DNA of 64,000 bases. It comes from Metabacillus rhizolycopersici (GTDB taxonomy: Bacteria; Bacillota; Bacilli; Bacillales; Bacillaceae). The notes beneath the pieces are model-generated. The model worked only from the letters and a program-made list of their open reading frames with translations, was not told the DNA's origin and ran no database searches. Shown piece after piece: positions 49,327 to 56,885 of the stretch (position 1 is its first letter; each line of letters begins with the position of its first letter). The stretch covers positions 1 to 64,000 of the forward strand of contig NZ_JAIQUM010000023.1 in the NCBI RefSeq assembly GCF_020075705.1, read 5' to 3'. The translations under genes and the position numbers were made by a program.

Positions 49327-50268
49327 ATGAGTCGTATCAAGAGTTTTTTCCAAGATGTTTATAAAAATCGTATGTGGCTATTCATGGTTCTACCGGGAAC
49401 CATTTGGCTATTGTTATTTGCATATCTTCCTATGTTTGGAACTGTCATTGCCTTTAAAAATTTTCGATATGATCCGAATGGATTTTTTGCAAGTATCCTA
49501 AATAGTGATTGGGTTGGCTTTGAAAACTTCAAGTTTTTATTTACTACAAATGACGCCTGGATCATTACAAGAAATACGATTCTTTATAATTTAGTCTTTA
49601 TTGTTTTAGGGCTTATATTAGCAGTGTTTGTAGCAATTGTTCTAAGTGAGCTGGCAAATAAGAGACTGTCAAAAATTTATCAAACAGGAATGCTGTTTCC
49701 ACACTTTTTATCATGGGTTGTTGTTAGTTATTTCGTATTCACGTTCCTAAGCGTGGATAGAGGTCTGGTTAATAATATACTCGTATGGTTTGGCGTAGAA
49801 GACCCGATATCGTGGTATAACGAAGCGAAATATTGGCCTTTTATTATCGTTCTAACAAGTATGTGGAAGGGTATTGGTTATGGAAGTATTGTTTATTTAG
49901 CTGCCATAGTTGGGATTGATAAAAACTATTACGAAGCTGCTATGATCGATGGTGCAAATAAGTGGCAACAAATCCGTAATATTACGATTCCGATGATAAC
50001 ACCGCTGATTGTTATTTTAACGATTTTAAACATTGGTAGAATTTTTAGTGCAGACTTTGGTCTGTTTTATCAAGTTCCTCGTGATTCCGGTACGTTATAT
50101 TCAGTAACAAACGTTATAGATACGTATGTATACAGAGGGTTAACGACAATGGGGGACATTAGTATGAGTACTGCAGCTGGTCTTTACCAATCAGTTGTTG
50201 GGTTTACATTAGTCATGCTGACAAATTACCTTGTTAAGAAGGTTGAGAAAGAATATGCCCTATTTTAA
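49327..50268 (+). CDS. ABC sugar importer permease, LplB-type
   Basis: Inner-membrane permease, 313 residues, six predicted membrane spans, of the LplB/YteP group of the CUT1 oligosaccharide importers. The EAA loop that contacts the ATPase is EAAMIDGANKWQQIRNITIP. N-terminal segment MWLFMVLPGTIWLLLFAYLP is typical. ATG 49327 follows GAGAGGGGGG. First gene of an importer-GH1-ROK unit. No ATPase is encoded nearby. Confidence 0.93.
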   Translation: MSRIKSFFQDVYKNRMWLFMVLPGTIWLLLFAYLPMFGTVIAFKNFRYDPNGFFASILNSDWVGFENFKFLFTTNDAWIITRNTILYNLVFIVLGLILAVFVAIVLSELANKRLSKIYQTGMLFPHFLSWVVVSYFVFTFLSVDRGLVNNILVWFGVEDPISWYNEAKYWPFIIVLTSMWKGIGYGSIVYLAAIVGIDKNYYEAAMIDGANKWQQIRNITIPMITPLIVILTILNIGRIFSADFGLFYQVPRDSGTLYSVTNVIDTYVYRGLTTMGDISMSTAAGLYQSVVGFTLVMLTNYLVKKVEKEYALF

Positions 50269-50301
50269 AAAATTGAGAGTGAAAGGAGGGCGTCCACAGT
50301 T

Positions 50302-51330
50302 TTGTGGCAAATGACAATGATACCAAATCCAAAAAGCTCCCAACCTACTCCTTTAAACAAAGTGAATGTGCAAAAACAAGTGAATCAACCGAACCAACCG
50401 AACCAACCGAACAAAAAAAGTAAACGTAAGAAAAAGTACACACCTCATGGTCTAACGGGGTTTCCTAATGTTTTGATGAATATTTTGTTAGGATCGTTTT
50501 CTATCATGTGTGTCTTTCCATTTCTATATGTAATCGTCATCTCTTTAACGGATGAGAAAACATTAGCGCGAAATGGATATCAGATTATACCTGAAGTTTG
50601 GAGTTTAGAAGCATATCGATACTTGTGGCAAATGAAGGATCAATTACTTCAATCTTATACGATTACGATTTTTGTAACTGTACTTGGAACACTCTTCAGT
50701 GTAGTAATGATTGCTTTATATGCCTATGCTATTTCTAGAAAGCAATTTAAATACCGCGGTTTCTTTACTTTTATGGCATTCTTTACCATGCTTTTTAGTG
50801 GAGGGTTAATTCCTTTCTATATAGTAGCAACACAGTTTTTACATTTACGTAACTCTATTTGGGCATTGATATTACCACTTGCAATGAACGCATTCTATAT
50901 CTTAATTATGAGAACCTTTTTCCAAAGGTCTGTACCTGAATCCATTTTGGAATCGGCTAGAATTGATGGAGCAAGTGAATTACGAATCTTTGTCCAAATG
51001 GTTGTTCCACTTTCATTACCAGGTCTTGCAACCATTGCCCTTTTTAGTACATTGGGTTACTGGAATGATTGGTTTAATGCACTGTTGTTCATTGATGAAC
51101 CGCACTTGGTGCCGCTGCAGTCAATGTTGATGAAAATTGAAAACAACATAGAATTTTTAACGCAAAATTCGTTAGCAGGCGGTATACAAAATGATTTATT
51201 AAGTGCAATACCTCAAGATGCTGCAAAAATGGCAATGGTTGTTATTTCAACTTTGCCGATAGCGATTGCATATCCAATTTTCCAGAAATACTTTGTTAGT
51301 GGATTGACAATTGGTGGCGTTAAGGAATAA
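50302..51330 (+). CDS. ABC sugar importer permease, LplC/YtcP-type
   Basis: Second permease of the heterodimer, 342 residues. The EAA loop is ESARIDGASELRIFVQMVVP, and the C-terminus QKYFVSGLTIGGVKE is typical of this group. The start is probably TTG 50302, 11 bases after AAAGGAGGG; ATG 50311 is the alternative. An unusual N-terminal extension of about 45 residues is basic and contains a (NQP)3 repeat encoded by a 9-base tandem repeat (about 50384-50413); the first membrane span starts only near residue 55. Confidence 0.92.
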   Translation: MWQMTMIPNPKSSQPTPLNKVNVQKQVNQPNQPNQPNKKSKRKKKYTPHGLTGFPNVLMNILLGSFSIMCVFPFLYVIVISLTDEKTLARNGYQIIPEVWSLEAYRYLWQMKDQLLQSYTITIFVTVLGTLFSVVMIALYAYAISRKQFKYRGFFTFMAFFTMLFSGGLIPFYIVATQFLHLRNSIWALILPLAMNAFYILIMRTFFQRSVPESILESARIDGASELRIFVQMVVPLSLPGLATIALFSTLGYWNDWFNALLFIDEPHLVPLQSMLMKIENNIEFLTQNSLAGGIQNDLLSAIPQDAAKMAMVVISTLPIAIAYPIFQKYFVSGLTIGGVKE

Positions 51331-51369
51331 ATGTTTTTTGAAATAGATAAATAAAAGGGAGGTTTTACA

Positions 51370-52821
51370 ATGAATAAGAAGCTGGCAATTTTTCTAGTAC
51401 TATTGTTAAGTTTATCTACCTTTTTATCTGCATGTAGTGGTGGGAAAGCGGATAAAACGAGTGGTAAAGCTGATGGAGATAAACCATATGAAATTACTTG
51501 GTACACAATTGGGACACCTCAAAAAGATGTTGATAAAGTAATGAAAGAAGTAAATAAATACACGAAAGAGAAAATTAACGCAACTGTTAAAATGAGACAA
51601 ATTGACTGGGGCGATTATGATCAAAAAATGCAAGTTATGATTGCTTCAGGTGAATCTTTTGATATTGCTTATACTCAAGGTGGAAACTATGTGTTAAATG
51701 CACAAAAGGGAGCATTTAAAGACTTAAATGACCTTCTTGATACACATGGAAAAGAATTAAAAGCAGCACTTGATCCAGCATTCATAGAAGGTGCAAAAAT
51801 TGATGGAAAGCTTTACGGTATTCCTTCTAACAAAGAAGTAGGTCAGCAAAGTGTGTACGTATTTAATAAAAATATCGTTGATAAATACAATATGGATATT
51901 TCAAGCGTTAAATCGTTAGAAGATTTAAAGCCATTATTGCAAACAGTGAAAGAAAATGAGCCAGACTTCACACCGATTGCAACTTTTAAACCACATTTAC
52001 CATTTGATTACGTATTAGAAGATGAATTGCCGTTTGCATTTCCTTTAGAAGGAGATACAAGTAAGGTAATTAATATCTTTGAATCAGATGAAATGATGAA
52101 AACGTTGAAAACAATGCATGAATTCTATAAAGCTGGTTATATCAAAGCAGATGCAGCAACAAGTACAGATCCATGGCCGTTAGAAGTACAAAACTGGTTC
52201 GTACGTAAAGAGATGTATCAGCCATATGCGGAATTAATCTGGTCTCGTTCAGCAGGTTATGATGTAGCGGTTCAACCAATGCATGATCCGATTACATTTA
52301 ACAACTCTGTAACAGGGGCGATCCAAGCAATCTCAGCAACTTCAAAAAATCCAGAGAAAGCTATGGAGTTCTTAAATCTATTGAATACAGATCCATATCT
52401 TCGTAACTTAATTGATAGAGGCATTGAAGGTGTACATTACGAAGAGGTTGATAACGGTACAATTAAAGACCTTCCAGCTCGTGTAGATAACTACAACATG
52501 CCAAGTTTCTCTCTAGGAAATCATTTCATTCTTAAGCTATATGAAAATGATCCTCAAGATAAATGGGAAGTGTTCAAAAAATTCAATGATGCTTCTGTAA
52601 AAGCACCAACAGTAGGTTTCTATTTTGATACGAATCCAGTTCGTACAGAAATCGCAGCAATTTCAAACGTTGCAAGTGAATTCGCACCTCCTCTCTTAAC
52701 TGGTAGTGTTGACCCTGAGGTATATCTACCAAAAGCAAATAAGAAGTTTAAAGAAGCAGGATTAGATAAAGTGCTTGAAGAAATGCAAAAACAATATGAT
52801 GAGTGGAAGAAAAACAACTAA
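51370..52821 (+). CDS. ABC sugar importer binding lipoprotein, LplA-type
   Basis: Extracellular solute-binding lipoprotein of 483 residues that delivers oligosaccharide to the adjacent permeases. Lipoprotein signal with lipobox LSAC, lipidated Cys22. The mature part is a two-lobed binding-protein fold of the LplA/YtcQ group with WYTIGTPQKDVDKVMKEVNK near the start and a DUF3502-like C-terminus. ATG 51370 follows GGGAGG. A hairpin follows the gene, probably giving this subunit more mRNA than the downstream genes. Confidence 0.93.
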   Translation: MNKKLAIFLVLLLSLSTFLSACSGGKADKTSGKADGDKPYEITWYTIGTPQKDVDKVMKEVNKYTKEKINATVKMRQIDWGDYDQKMQVMIASGESFDIAYTQGGNYVLNAQKGAFKDLNDLLDTHGKELKAALDPAFIEGAKIDGKLYGIPSNKEVGQQSVYVFNKNIVDKYNMDISSVKSLEDLKPLLQTVKENEPDFTPIATFKPHLPFDYVLEDELPFAFPLEGDTSKVINIFESDEMMKTLKTMHEFYKAGYIKADAATSTDPWPLEVQNWFVRKEMYQPYAELIWSRSAGYDVAVQPMHDPITFNNSVTGAIQAISATSKNPEKAMEFLNLLNTDPYLRNLIDRGIEGVHYEEVDNGTIKDLPARVDNYNMPSFSLGNHFILKLYENDPQDKWEVFKKFNDASVKAPTVGFYFDTNPVRTEIAAISNVASEFAPPLLTGSVDPEVYLPKANKKFKEAGLDKVLEEMQKQYDEWKKNN

Positions 52822-52849
52822 TAGATTCAATCAATTAACAAAGGAGGTA

Positions 52850-52886
52850 AAGTCGGAAATCTATTTTTCCGACTTGCTTTCTTTTT
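52850..52886 (+). terminator. hairpin between binding protein and GH1
   Basis: AAGTCGGAAA/TTTCCGACTT perfect stem, then GCTTTCTTTTT. Probably a partial terminator or mRNA-stabilising element. An AAAGGAGG just before it (52840-52847) has no reading frame after it. Confidence 0.65.
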
Positions 52887-52906
52887 AAGGAAAGGCAGGG
52901 TTAAAA

Positions 52907-54313
52907 ATGAGTACAGAAATAGAAAAGAATAAATACGTGTTTCCTAAAGACTTCTGGTGGGGATCTGCTTCATCTGCAACACAAATGGAAGGGTTTTCGG
53001 GAGCGGATGGTAAAGGGCAGAATATATGGGACTACTGGTATGAAGCAGAACCGAATCGTTTTTATCAAGGGATTGGACCTGATAACACTTCACTGTTTTA
53101 TACGAAATTTGTTGAAGATATTTTGCTCATGAAAGAAACGGGCCATAACAGTTTTCGCTTTTCTATCTCATGGTCCCGCATGTTTCCAAAGGGGCGTGGA
53201 GAAGTAAATCAGAAGGCGATTGACTTTTATAATACCATCATTAACACCTTACTAGAAAATGAGATAGAGCCTTTTGTGAATCTCTATCATTTTGACATGC
53301 CTATGGCTATGCAAGAAGAGGGTGGTTGGGAAAGTCGCTCTGTCGTTGATGCGTATGTGGAATATGCTTCTACTTGCTTTGAGAATTTTGGAGATCGAGT
53401 CATGAAATGGTTCACACATAATGAGCCAATCGTACCTGTAGAATGCGGTTATTTATATGGACATCATTATCCAGCACTTTGTGATTTTGAAAAAGCTGTT
53501 CAAGTTGCGTTCCATTCTGTATTAGCCTCTGCGAAAGCAATTAAGGCATACCATGATAAAGAGCTTGGAGGAAAAATTGGAATTATATTGAATGTTACTC
53601 CATCTTATCCAAGGAGTAATCACCCTGCTGACTTAGCTGCTGCTGAAAAAGCGGATTTGCTATTTAACCGTTCCTTTCTAGATCCATCAGTCAAAGGCAC
53701 GTTTCCTGAGAAGCTAATTGACATGTTGCGGGAAGAAAACTTTTTACCGAAGTATGAAGCTGAAGATTTGGATATTATCCGTGAAAATACAGTTGATCTA
53801 TTAGGGATTAATTACTATCAACCACGAAGAGTTAAGGCAAAGGAAAATATGCCAAATCCGAATGCTCCGTTCATGCCAGAACGATACTTTGATCATTATG
53901 ACATGCCAGGGAAAAAGGTGAATCCATACAGAGGTTGGGAGATTTATGAAAAGGGTGTCTACGATATTTTAAAAAACATCCAAGAAAACTATGGGAATAT
54001 TGAATGCTTCATTTCGGAAAATGGTATGGGAGTTGAATCAGAAGAACGCTTTAAGGATGCGAACGGAATGATTCAAGATGATTATCGAATTACCTTTTAC
54101 GAAGATCATTTAAAGTGGATCCATAAAGCATTAAACGAAGGTGCCAATGTAAAAGGATATCATGTATGGACCTTCATGGATAACTGGTCCTGGTTAAACA
54201 GCTATAAAAATCGGTATGGTTTGATTTCAGTAGACTTACAGAATGACTATAAGCGAACGATTAAGAAAAGTGGTTATTGGTTCAAGAAGTTAGTGGAAAG
54301 TAATGGGTTTTAG
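52907..54313 (+). CDS. GH1 family beta-glycosidase
   Basis: Cytosolic retaining beta-glycosidase, 468 residues, no signal peptide. N-terminal GH1 signature FPKDFWWGSASSATQMEG; acid/base Glu173 in WFTHNEP; nucleophile Glu371 in FISENGMG; C-terminal WTFMDNWSWLNSYKNRYG. GH1 covers beta-glucosidases, galactosidases, mannosidases and 6-phospho enzymes. The end motif is not the clear 6-phospho-binding type. In this locus the bond left after the alpha-mannosidases would be Man-beta-1,4-GlcNAc, so a beta-mannosidase-like activity is a reasonable but unproved idea; the streptococcal N-glycan locus with SpGH38 also has a GH1 gene. ATG 52907. Confidence 0.9.
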   Translation: MSTEIEKNKYVFPKDFWWGSASSATQMEGFSGADGKGQNIWDYWYEAEPNRFYQGIGPDNTSLFYTKFVEDILLMKETGHNSFRFSISWSRMFPKGRGEVNQKAIDFYNTIINTLLENEIEPFVNLYHFDMPMAMQEEGGWESRSVVDAYVEYASTCFENFGDRVMKWFTHNEPIVPVECGYLYGHHYPALCDFEKAVQVAFHSVLASAKAIKAYHDKELGGKIGIILNVTPSYPRSNHPADLAAAEKADLLFNRSFLDPSVKGTFPEKLIDMLREENFLPKYEAEDLDIIRENTVDLLGINYYQPRRVKAKENMPNPNAPFMPERYFDHYDMPGKKVNPYRGWEIYEKGVYDILKNIQENYGNIECFISENGMGVESEERFKDANGMIQDDYRITFYEDHLKWIHKALNEGANVKGYHVWTFMDNWSWLNSYKNRYGLISVDLQNDYKRTIKKSGYWFKKLVESNGF

Positions 54314-54329
54314 AAAAGAGGAGTATGTG

Positions 54330-55214
54330 ATGAAAAGGTATCTAGTCTATGACGTTGGCGGAACATCAGTAAAATATTCAGTTATGGATGAACATGCTAA
54401 TGTTTTAGAGAGCTCTTCAAGCCCCACACCACCACAAGGAGAAGGGCAAATATTTAGATTTATCATTGATACAACGACAAAGTATAAAAACAAATGGGAG
54501 CTTAATGGAGTTGCATTAAGTGTACCAGGTGCTGTTGATGTAAAAAGTGGTTATGTTCATTATGCTGGTCAAGTAACTGATTTTATTGGAAGAAGTATCA
54601 AGGAAGAACTAGCTGATATTGGCTTACCAATTGAGCTAGAAAATGATGCGAATTGTGCAACTTTAGCCGAGAAGTGGAAAGGAAATGCACAAGAATGTAA
54701 TAGTTTCATATGTGTGACAATAGGAACTGGTATAGGTGGAGGAATATTCTTAGACGGGAAATTGAGACGTGGAAAAAAGGGAATGGCTGGTGAAGTTGGA
54801 CTCATGATCATGAATTCAACCGAATCATTAGATACTCTTGTTGAAACGAGTACGTTTAGTAGATTAGGATCCACTTGGAATTTACTTAATCGAGTATTTC
54901 TTAAAACAGGTGAAGAACTGACCGGTGAAGAATTATTCGATCACTATCATAAAAAAGATAATTGCGTACAAGGTGAAGTAGAAGCATTTTTTGATGCAAT
55001 TGCAATAGGAACTGCTAATTTAATACATACATTAGCACCAGAAAAAGTTTTGTATGGTGGTGGAATAAGTGAGCAATCAGGATTCACAAATCATATCAAC
55101 GAACGTCTAAAGAAAATTCGTCCAGAAATCGTTGAAATGACTGAGATTGATGTATGTAAATTTAAAAATCTTGCAGGGCAAATCGGTGCACTCTATCACT
55201 TTCATAATTGTTAA
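54330..55214 (+). CDS. ROK-family kinase lacking the zinc motif
   Basis: 294-residue ROK protein with YDVGGTSVKYSV at the N-terminus, catalytic Asp106 in ENDAN and TIGTGIGGGIF. The Cys-rich CxCGxxGC site of typical ROK kinases, present in the protein at 34096, is absent; that region reads MAGEVGLMIMNSTES. Zinc-free ROK members include beta-glucoside kinase (BglK), so this one may act on a disaccharide or on a different monosaccharide from its paralogue. No DNA-binding domain, so not a repressor. ATG 54330 follows GGAG; the GH1 stop is 16 bases before. Confidence 0.88.
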   Translation: MKRYLVYDVGGTSVKYSVMDEHANVLESSSSPTPPQGEGQIFRFIIDTTTKYKNKWELNGVALSVPGAVDVKSGYVHYAGQVTDFIGRSIKEELADIGLPIELENDANCATLAEKWKGNAQECNSFICVTIGTGIGGGIFLDGKLRRGKKGMAGEVGLMIMNSTESLDTLVETSTFSRLGSTWNLLNRVFLKTGEELTGEELFDHYHKKDNCVQGEVEAFFDAIAIGTANLIHTLAPEKVLYGGGISEQSGFTNHINERLKKIRPEIVEMTEIDVCKFKNLAGQIGALYHFHNC

Positions 55215-55350
55215 TTGAAAGAATAATAAATTAGTAGAATTTTACCTAAAAAGAAAGATTGTTAGTGTACATTCAATTTTCTATGTAAAACCTGTCAAAA
55301 GTGTATGAACTTTTTCTTAAAATAATTCGATCACAAAGGGAGTGTCTTAA

Positions 55351-56298
55351 TTGAAGCAACCGATATTTTTACTTCCAGTTTTTCAAGAAAGAATTTGGGG
55401 GGGAGAAAAGCTTAAAACAGAATTTCATTATGATATCGAGTCTAATTTGACTGGGGAGTGTTGGGCAGTATCTGCACATCCTAATGGTCAAAGTACAGTA
55501 AGTGATGGTCCTATTAAAGGGAAGACACTTGAGAGACTTTGGTCAGAAAATCGAGAACTATTCGGGAGTCTCGAAGGTGAAGTATTTCCGTTACTGACAA
55601 AGATTTTAGATGCAAATAATGACCTTTCTGTTCAAGTACATCCTAATGATGAATATGCCAATAAAAATGAAAATGGAGAACTTGGTAAAACAGAATGCTG
55701 GTATGTGATTAACTGTGAAGAAAATGCTGAAATAATCTTTGGGCATAATGCAATTTCAACAGAGCAGTTTGTTGAGATGATTAATAACAACGAATGGAAT
55801 GACCTACTGCATCGTATAAAAGTAAAACCAGGTGATTTTTTCTATGTACCAAGTGGAACAATCCATGCATTATGCTCGGGCGTTCTTATATTAGAGACGC
55901 AGCAGAGCTCAGACACAACATATCGTGTATATGATTATGACCGTGTTGACCAACAAGGTAACAAGAGAGACTTACATATTAAAAAGTCAATCGATGTTAC
56001 AACTATACCACATAGGAATATTTCTGTAAAACCTATTACAGAAGAAATGACTGGTGGTACGATTACAACATTCATTCAGAGTGAGTATTTCTCTGTCTAC
56101 AAATGGGATATCAAGACAGCTGCTACTTTTACGCAAGATAAACCATTTTTAATAGGAAGTGTTATATCTGGAACTGGTGAAATCGTGACAGACGAGGGTA
56201 GCTATTCATTCGAGAAGGGAAGTCATTTTATTTTACCAAGTGGTTTAGGAGAATTTCACATAGAAGGGTCAGCGGAAATGATTATCTCTCATCCGTAA
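55351..56298 (+). CDS. manA: mannose-6-phosphate isomerase, class I
   Basis: Zinc enzyme converting mannose-6-phosphate to fructose-6-phosphate, 315 residues of the short Bacillus type. N-terminal IFLLPVFQERIWGG, zinc-binding VQVHPND and KTECWYV, and PSGTIHALCSGVLILETQQS are typical. Start TTG 55351 after GGGAGTG. It is the last gene of the glycan locus with its own terminator. It completes the route from mannose, via a ROK kinase, to glycolysis and is a strong pointer to mannose as the main product of the locus. Confidence 0.95.
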   Translation: MKQPIFLLPVFQERIWGGEKLKTEFHYDIESNLTGECWAVSAHPNGQSTVSDGPIKGKTLERLWSENRELFGSLEGEVFPLLTKILDANNDLSVQVHPNDEYANKNENGELGKTECWYVINCEENAEIIFGHNAISTEQFVEMINNNEWNDLLHRIKVKPGDFFYVPSGTIHALCSGVLILETQQSSDTTYRVYDYDRVDQQGNKRDLHIKKSIDVTTIPHRNISVKPITEEMTGGTITTFIQSEYFSVYKWDIKTAATFTQDKPFLIGSVISGTGEIVTDEGSYSFEKGSHFILPSGLGEFHIEGSAEMIISHP

Positions 56299-56303
56299 AG
56301 GGG

Positions 56304-56339
56304 AAATCGAAAGGTGCTTTGTTGCCCTTTCGATTTTTT
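56304..56339 (+). terminator. Rho-independent terminator of manA
   Basis: AAATCGAAAGG/CCTTTCGATTT stem with a ten-base loop, then TTTTT. Confidence 0.85.
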
Positions 56340-56389
56340 GGTCTTAGTAAAATGGTCTAATGGGATATTTTTTTACTTTGTTATCTAAG

Positions 56390-56810
56390 TCCGGCTCCAG
56401 CACTCGAAAAGATGAATAGTCCATATTCGAGATTTTTTGTCCGAATCTGTGTCTGATTTTAAGTGATATATATTTAAAAACAACAATTTTTTAGAAAGGC
56501 TGTTTTCTAAATGATTGTTGTTTTTTGTGGGGGAGAAGCCCTAATTAAGGAAAAAAAGCAAAAGCGGACAATAATGGATTTTCGTGCCCGATTTCTGAAA
56601 TTTGGAGCCGAGCTGGTCACTGTTGATGGCATTCTATATGACAATAGCAACAAAGTTTGCGAAAACAGCCTTTTGATATCACCAGAATTTATAAGTTTTG
56701 TCTTCGAGAATTATCCAGTTTCAGAGCCCCGTCCTATTGATTACTCGCTAAAACGTGCCAAATACTCGCCAAACTTCGCCGCGACCCCATTTTACTAGTT
56801 CTGCTACTTT
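56390..56810. repeat. repeat-derived block: hairpin plus repeat C copy 2
   Basis: Three pieces. First, CCGGCTCCAGCACTCG (56391) resembles the head of repeat B. Second, a long hairpin at 56477-56524 has arms AAAACAACAAT/ATTGTTGTTTT and an inner AGAAA/TTTCT. Third, repeat C copy 2 at 56622-56672 is nearly identical to 21737-21795. A 95-codon frame across it (56511-56798) has no ribosome site and contains repeat C, so I do not call it a gene. Confidence 0.75.
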
Positions 56811-56826
56811 GTTATAACCACTATTG

Positions 56827-56850
56827 TTGACACATATCTTATGGTATACT
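56827..56850 (+). promoter_or_regulatory. candidate extended -10 promoter of yvcD
   Basis: ATGGTATACT (TG-n-TATACT) with the -10 at 56845-56850, about 35 bases before the start; a TTGTTG about 15 bases upstream is a poor -35. Confidence 0.45.
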
Positions 56851-56885
56851 TACGTACGGTGAAATGAATGAAATGGAGGATTTCA

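Noticed and set aside
56511..56798. 95-codon open frame on the plus strand
   Set aside because: It contains repeat C and other repeat-like sequence, has no ribosome site, and its peptide resembles no protein family I know.
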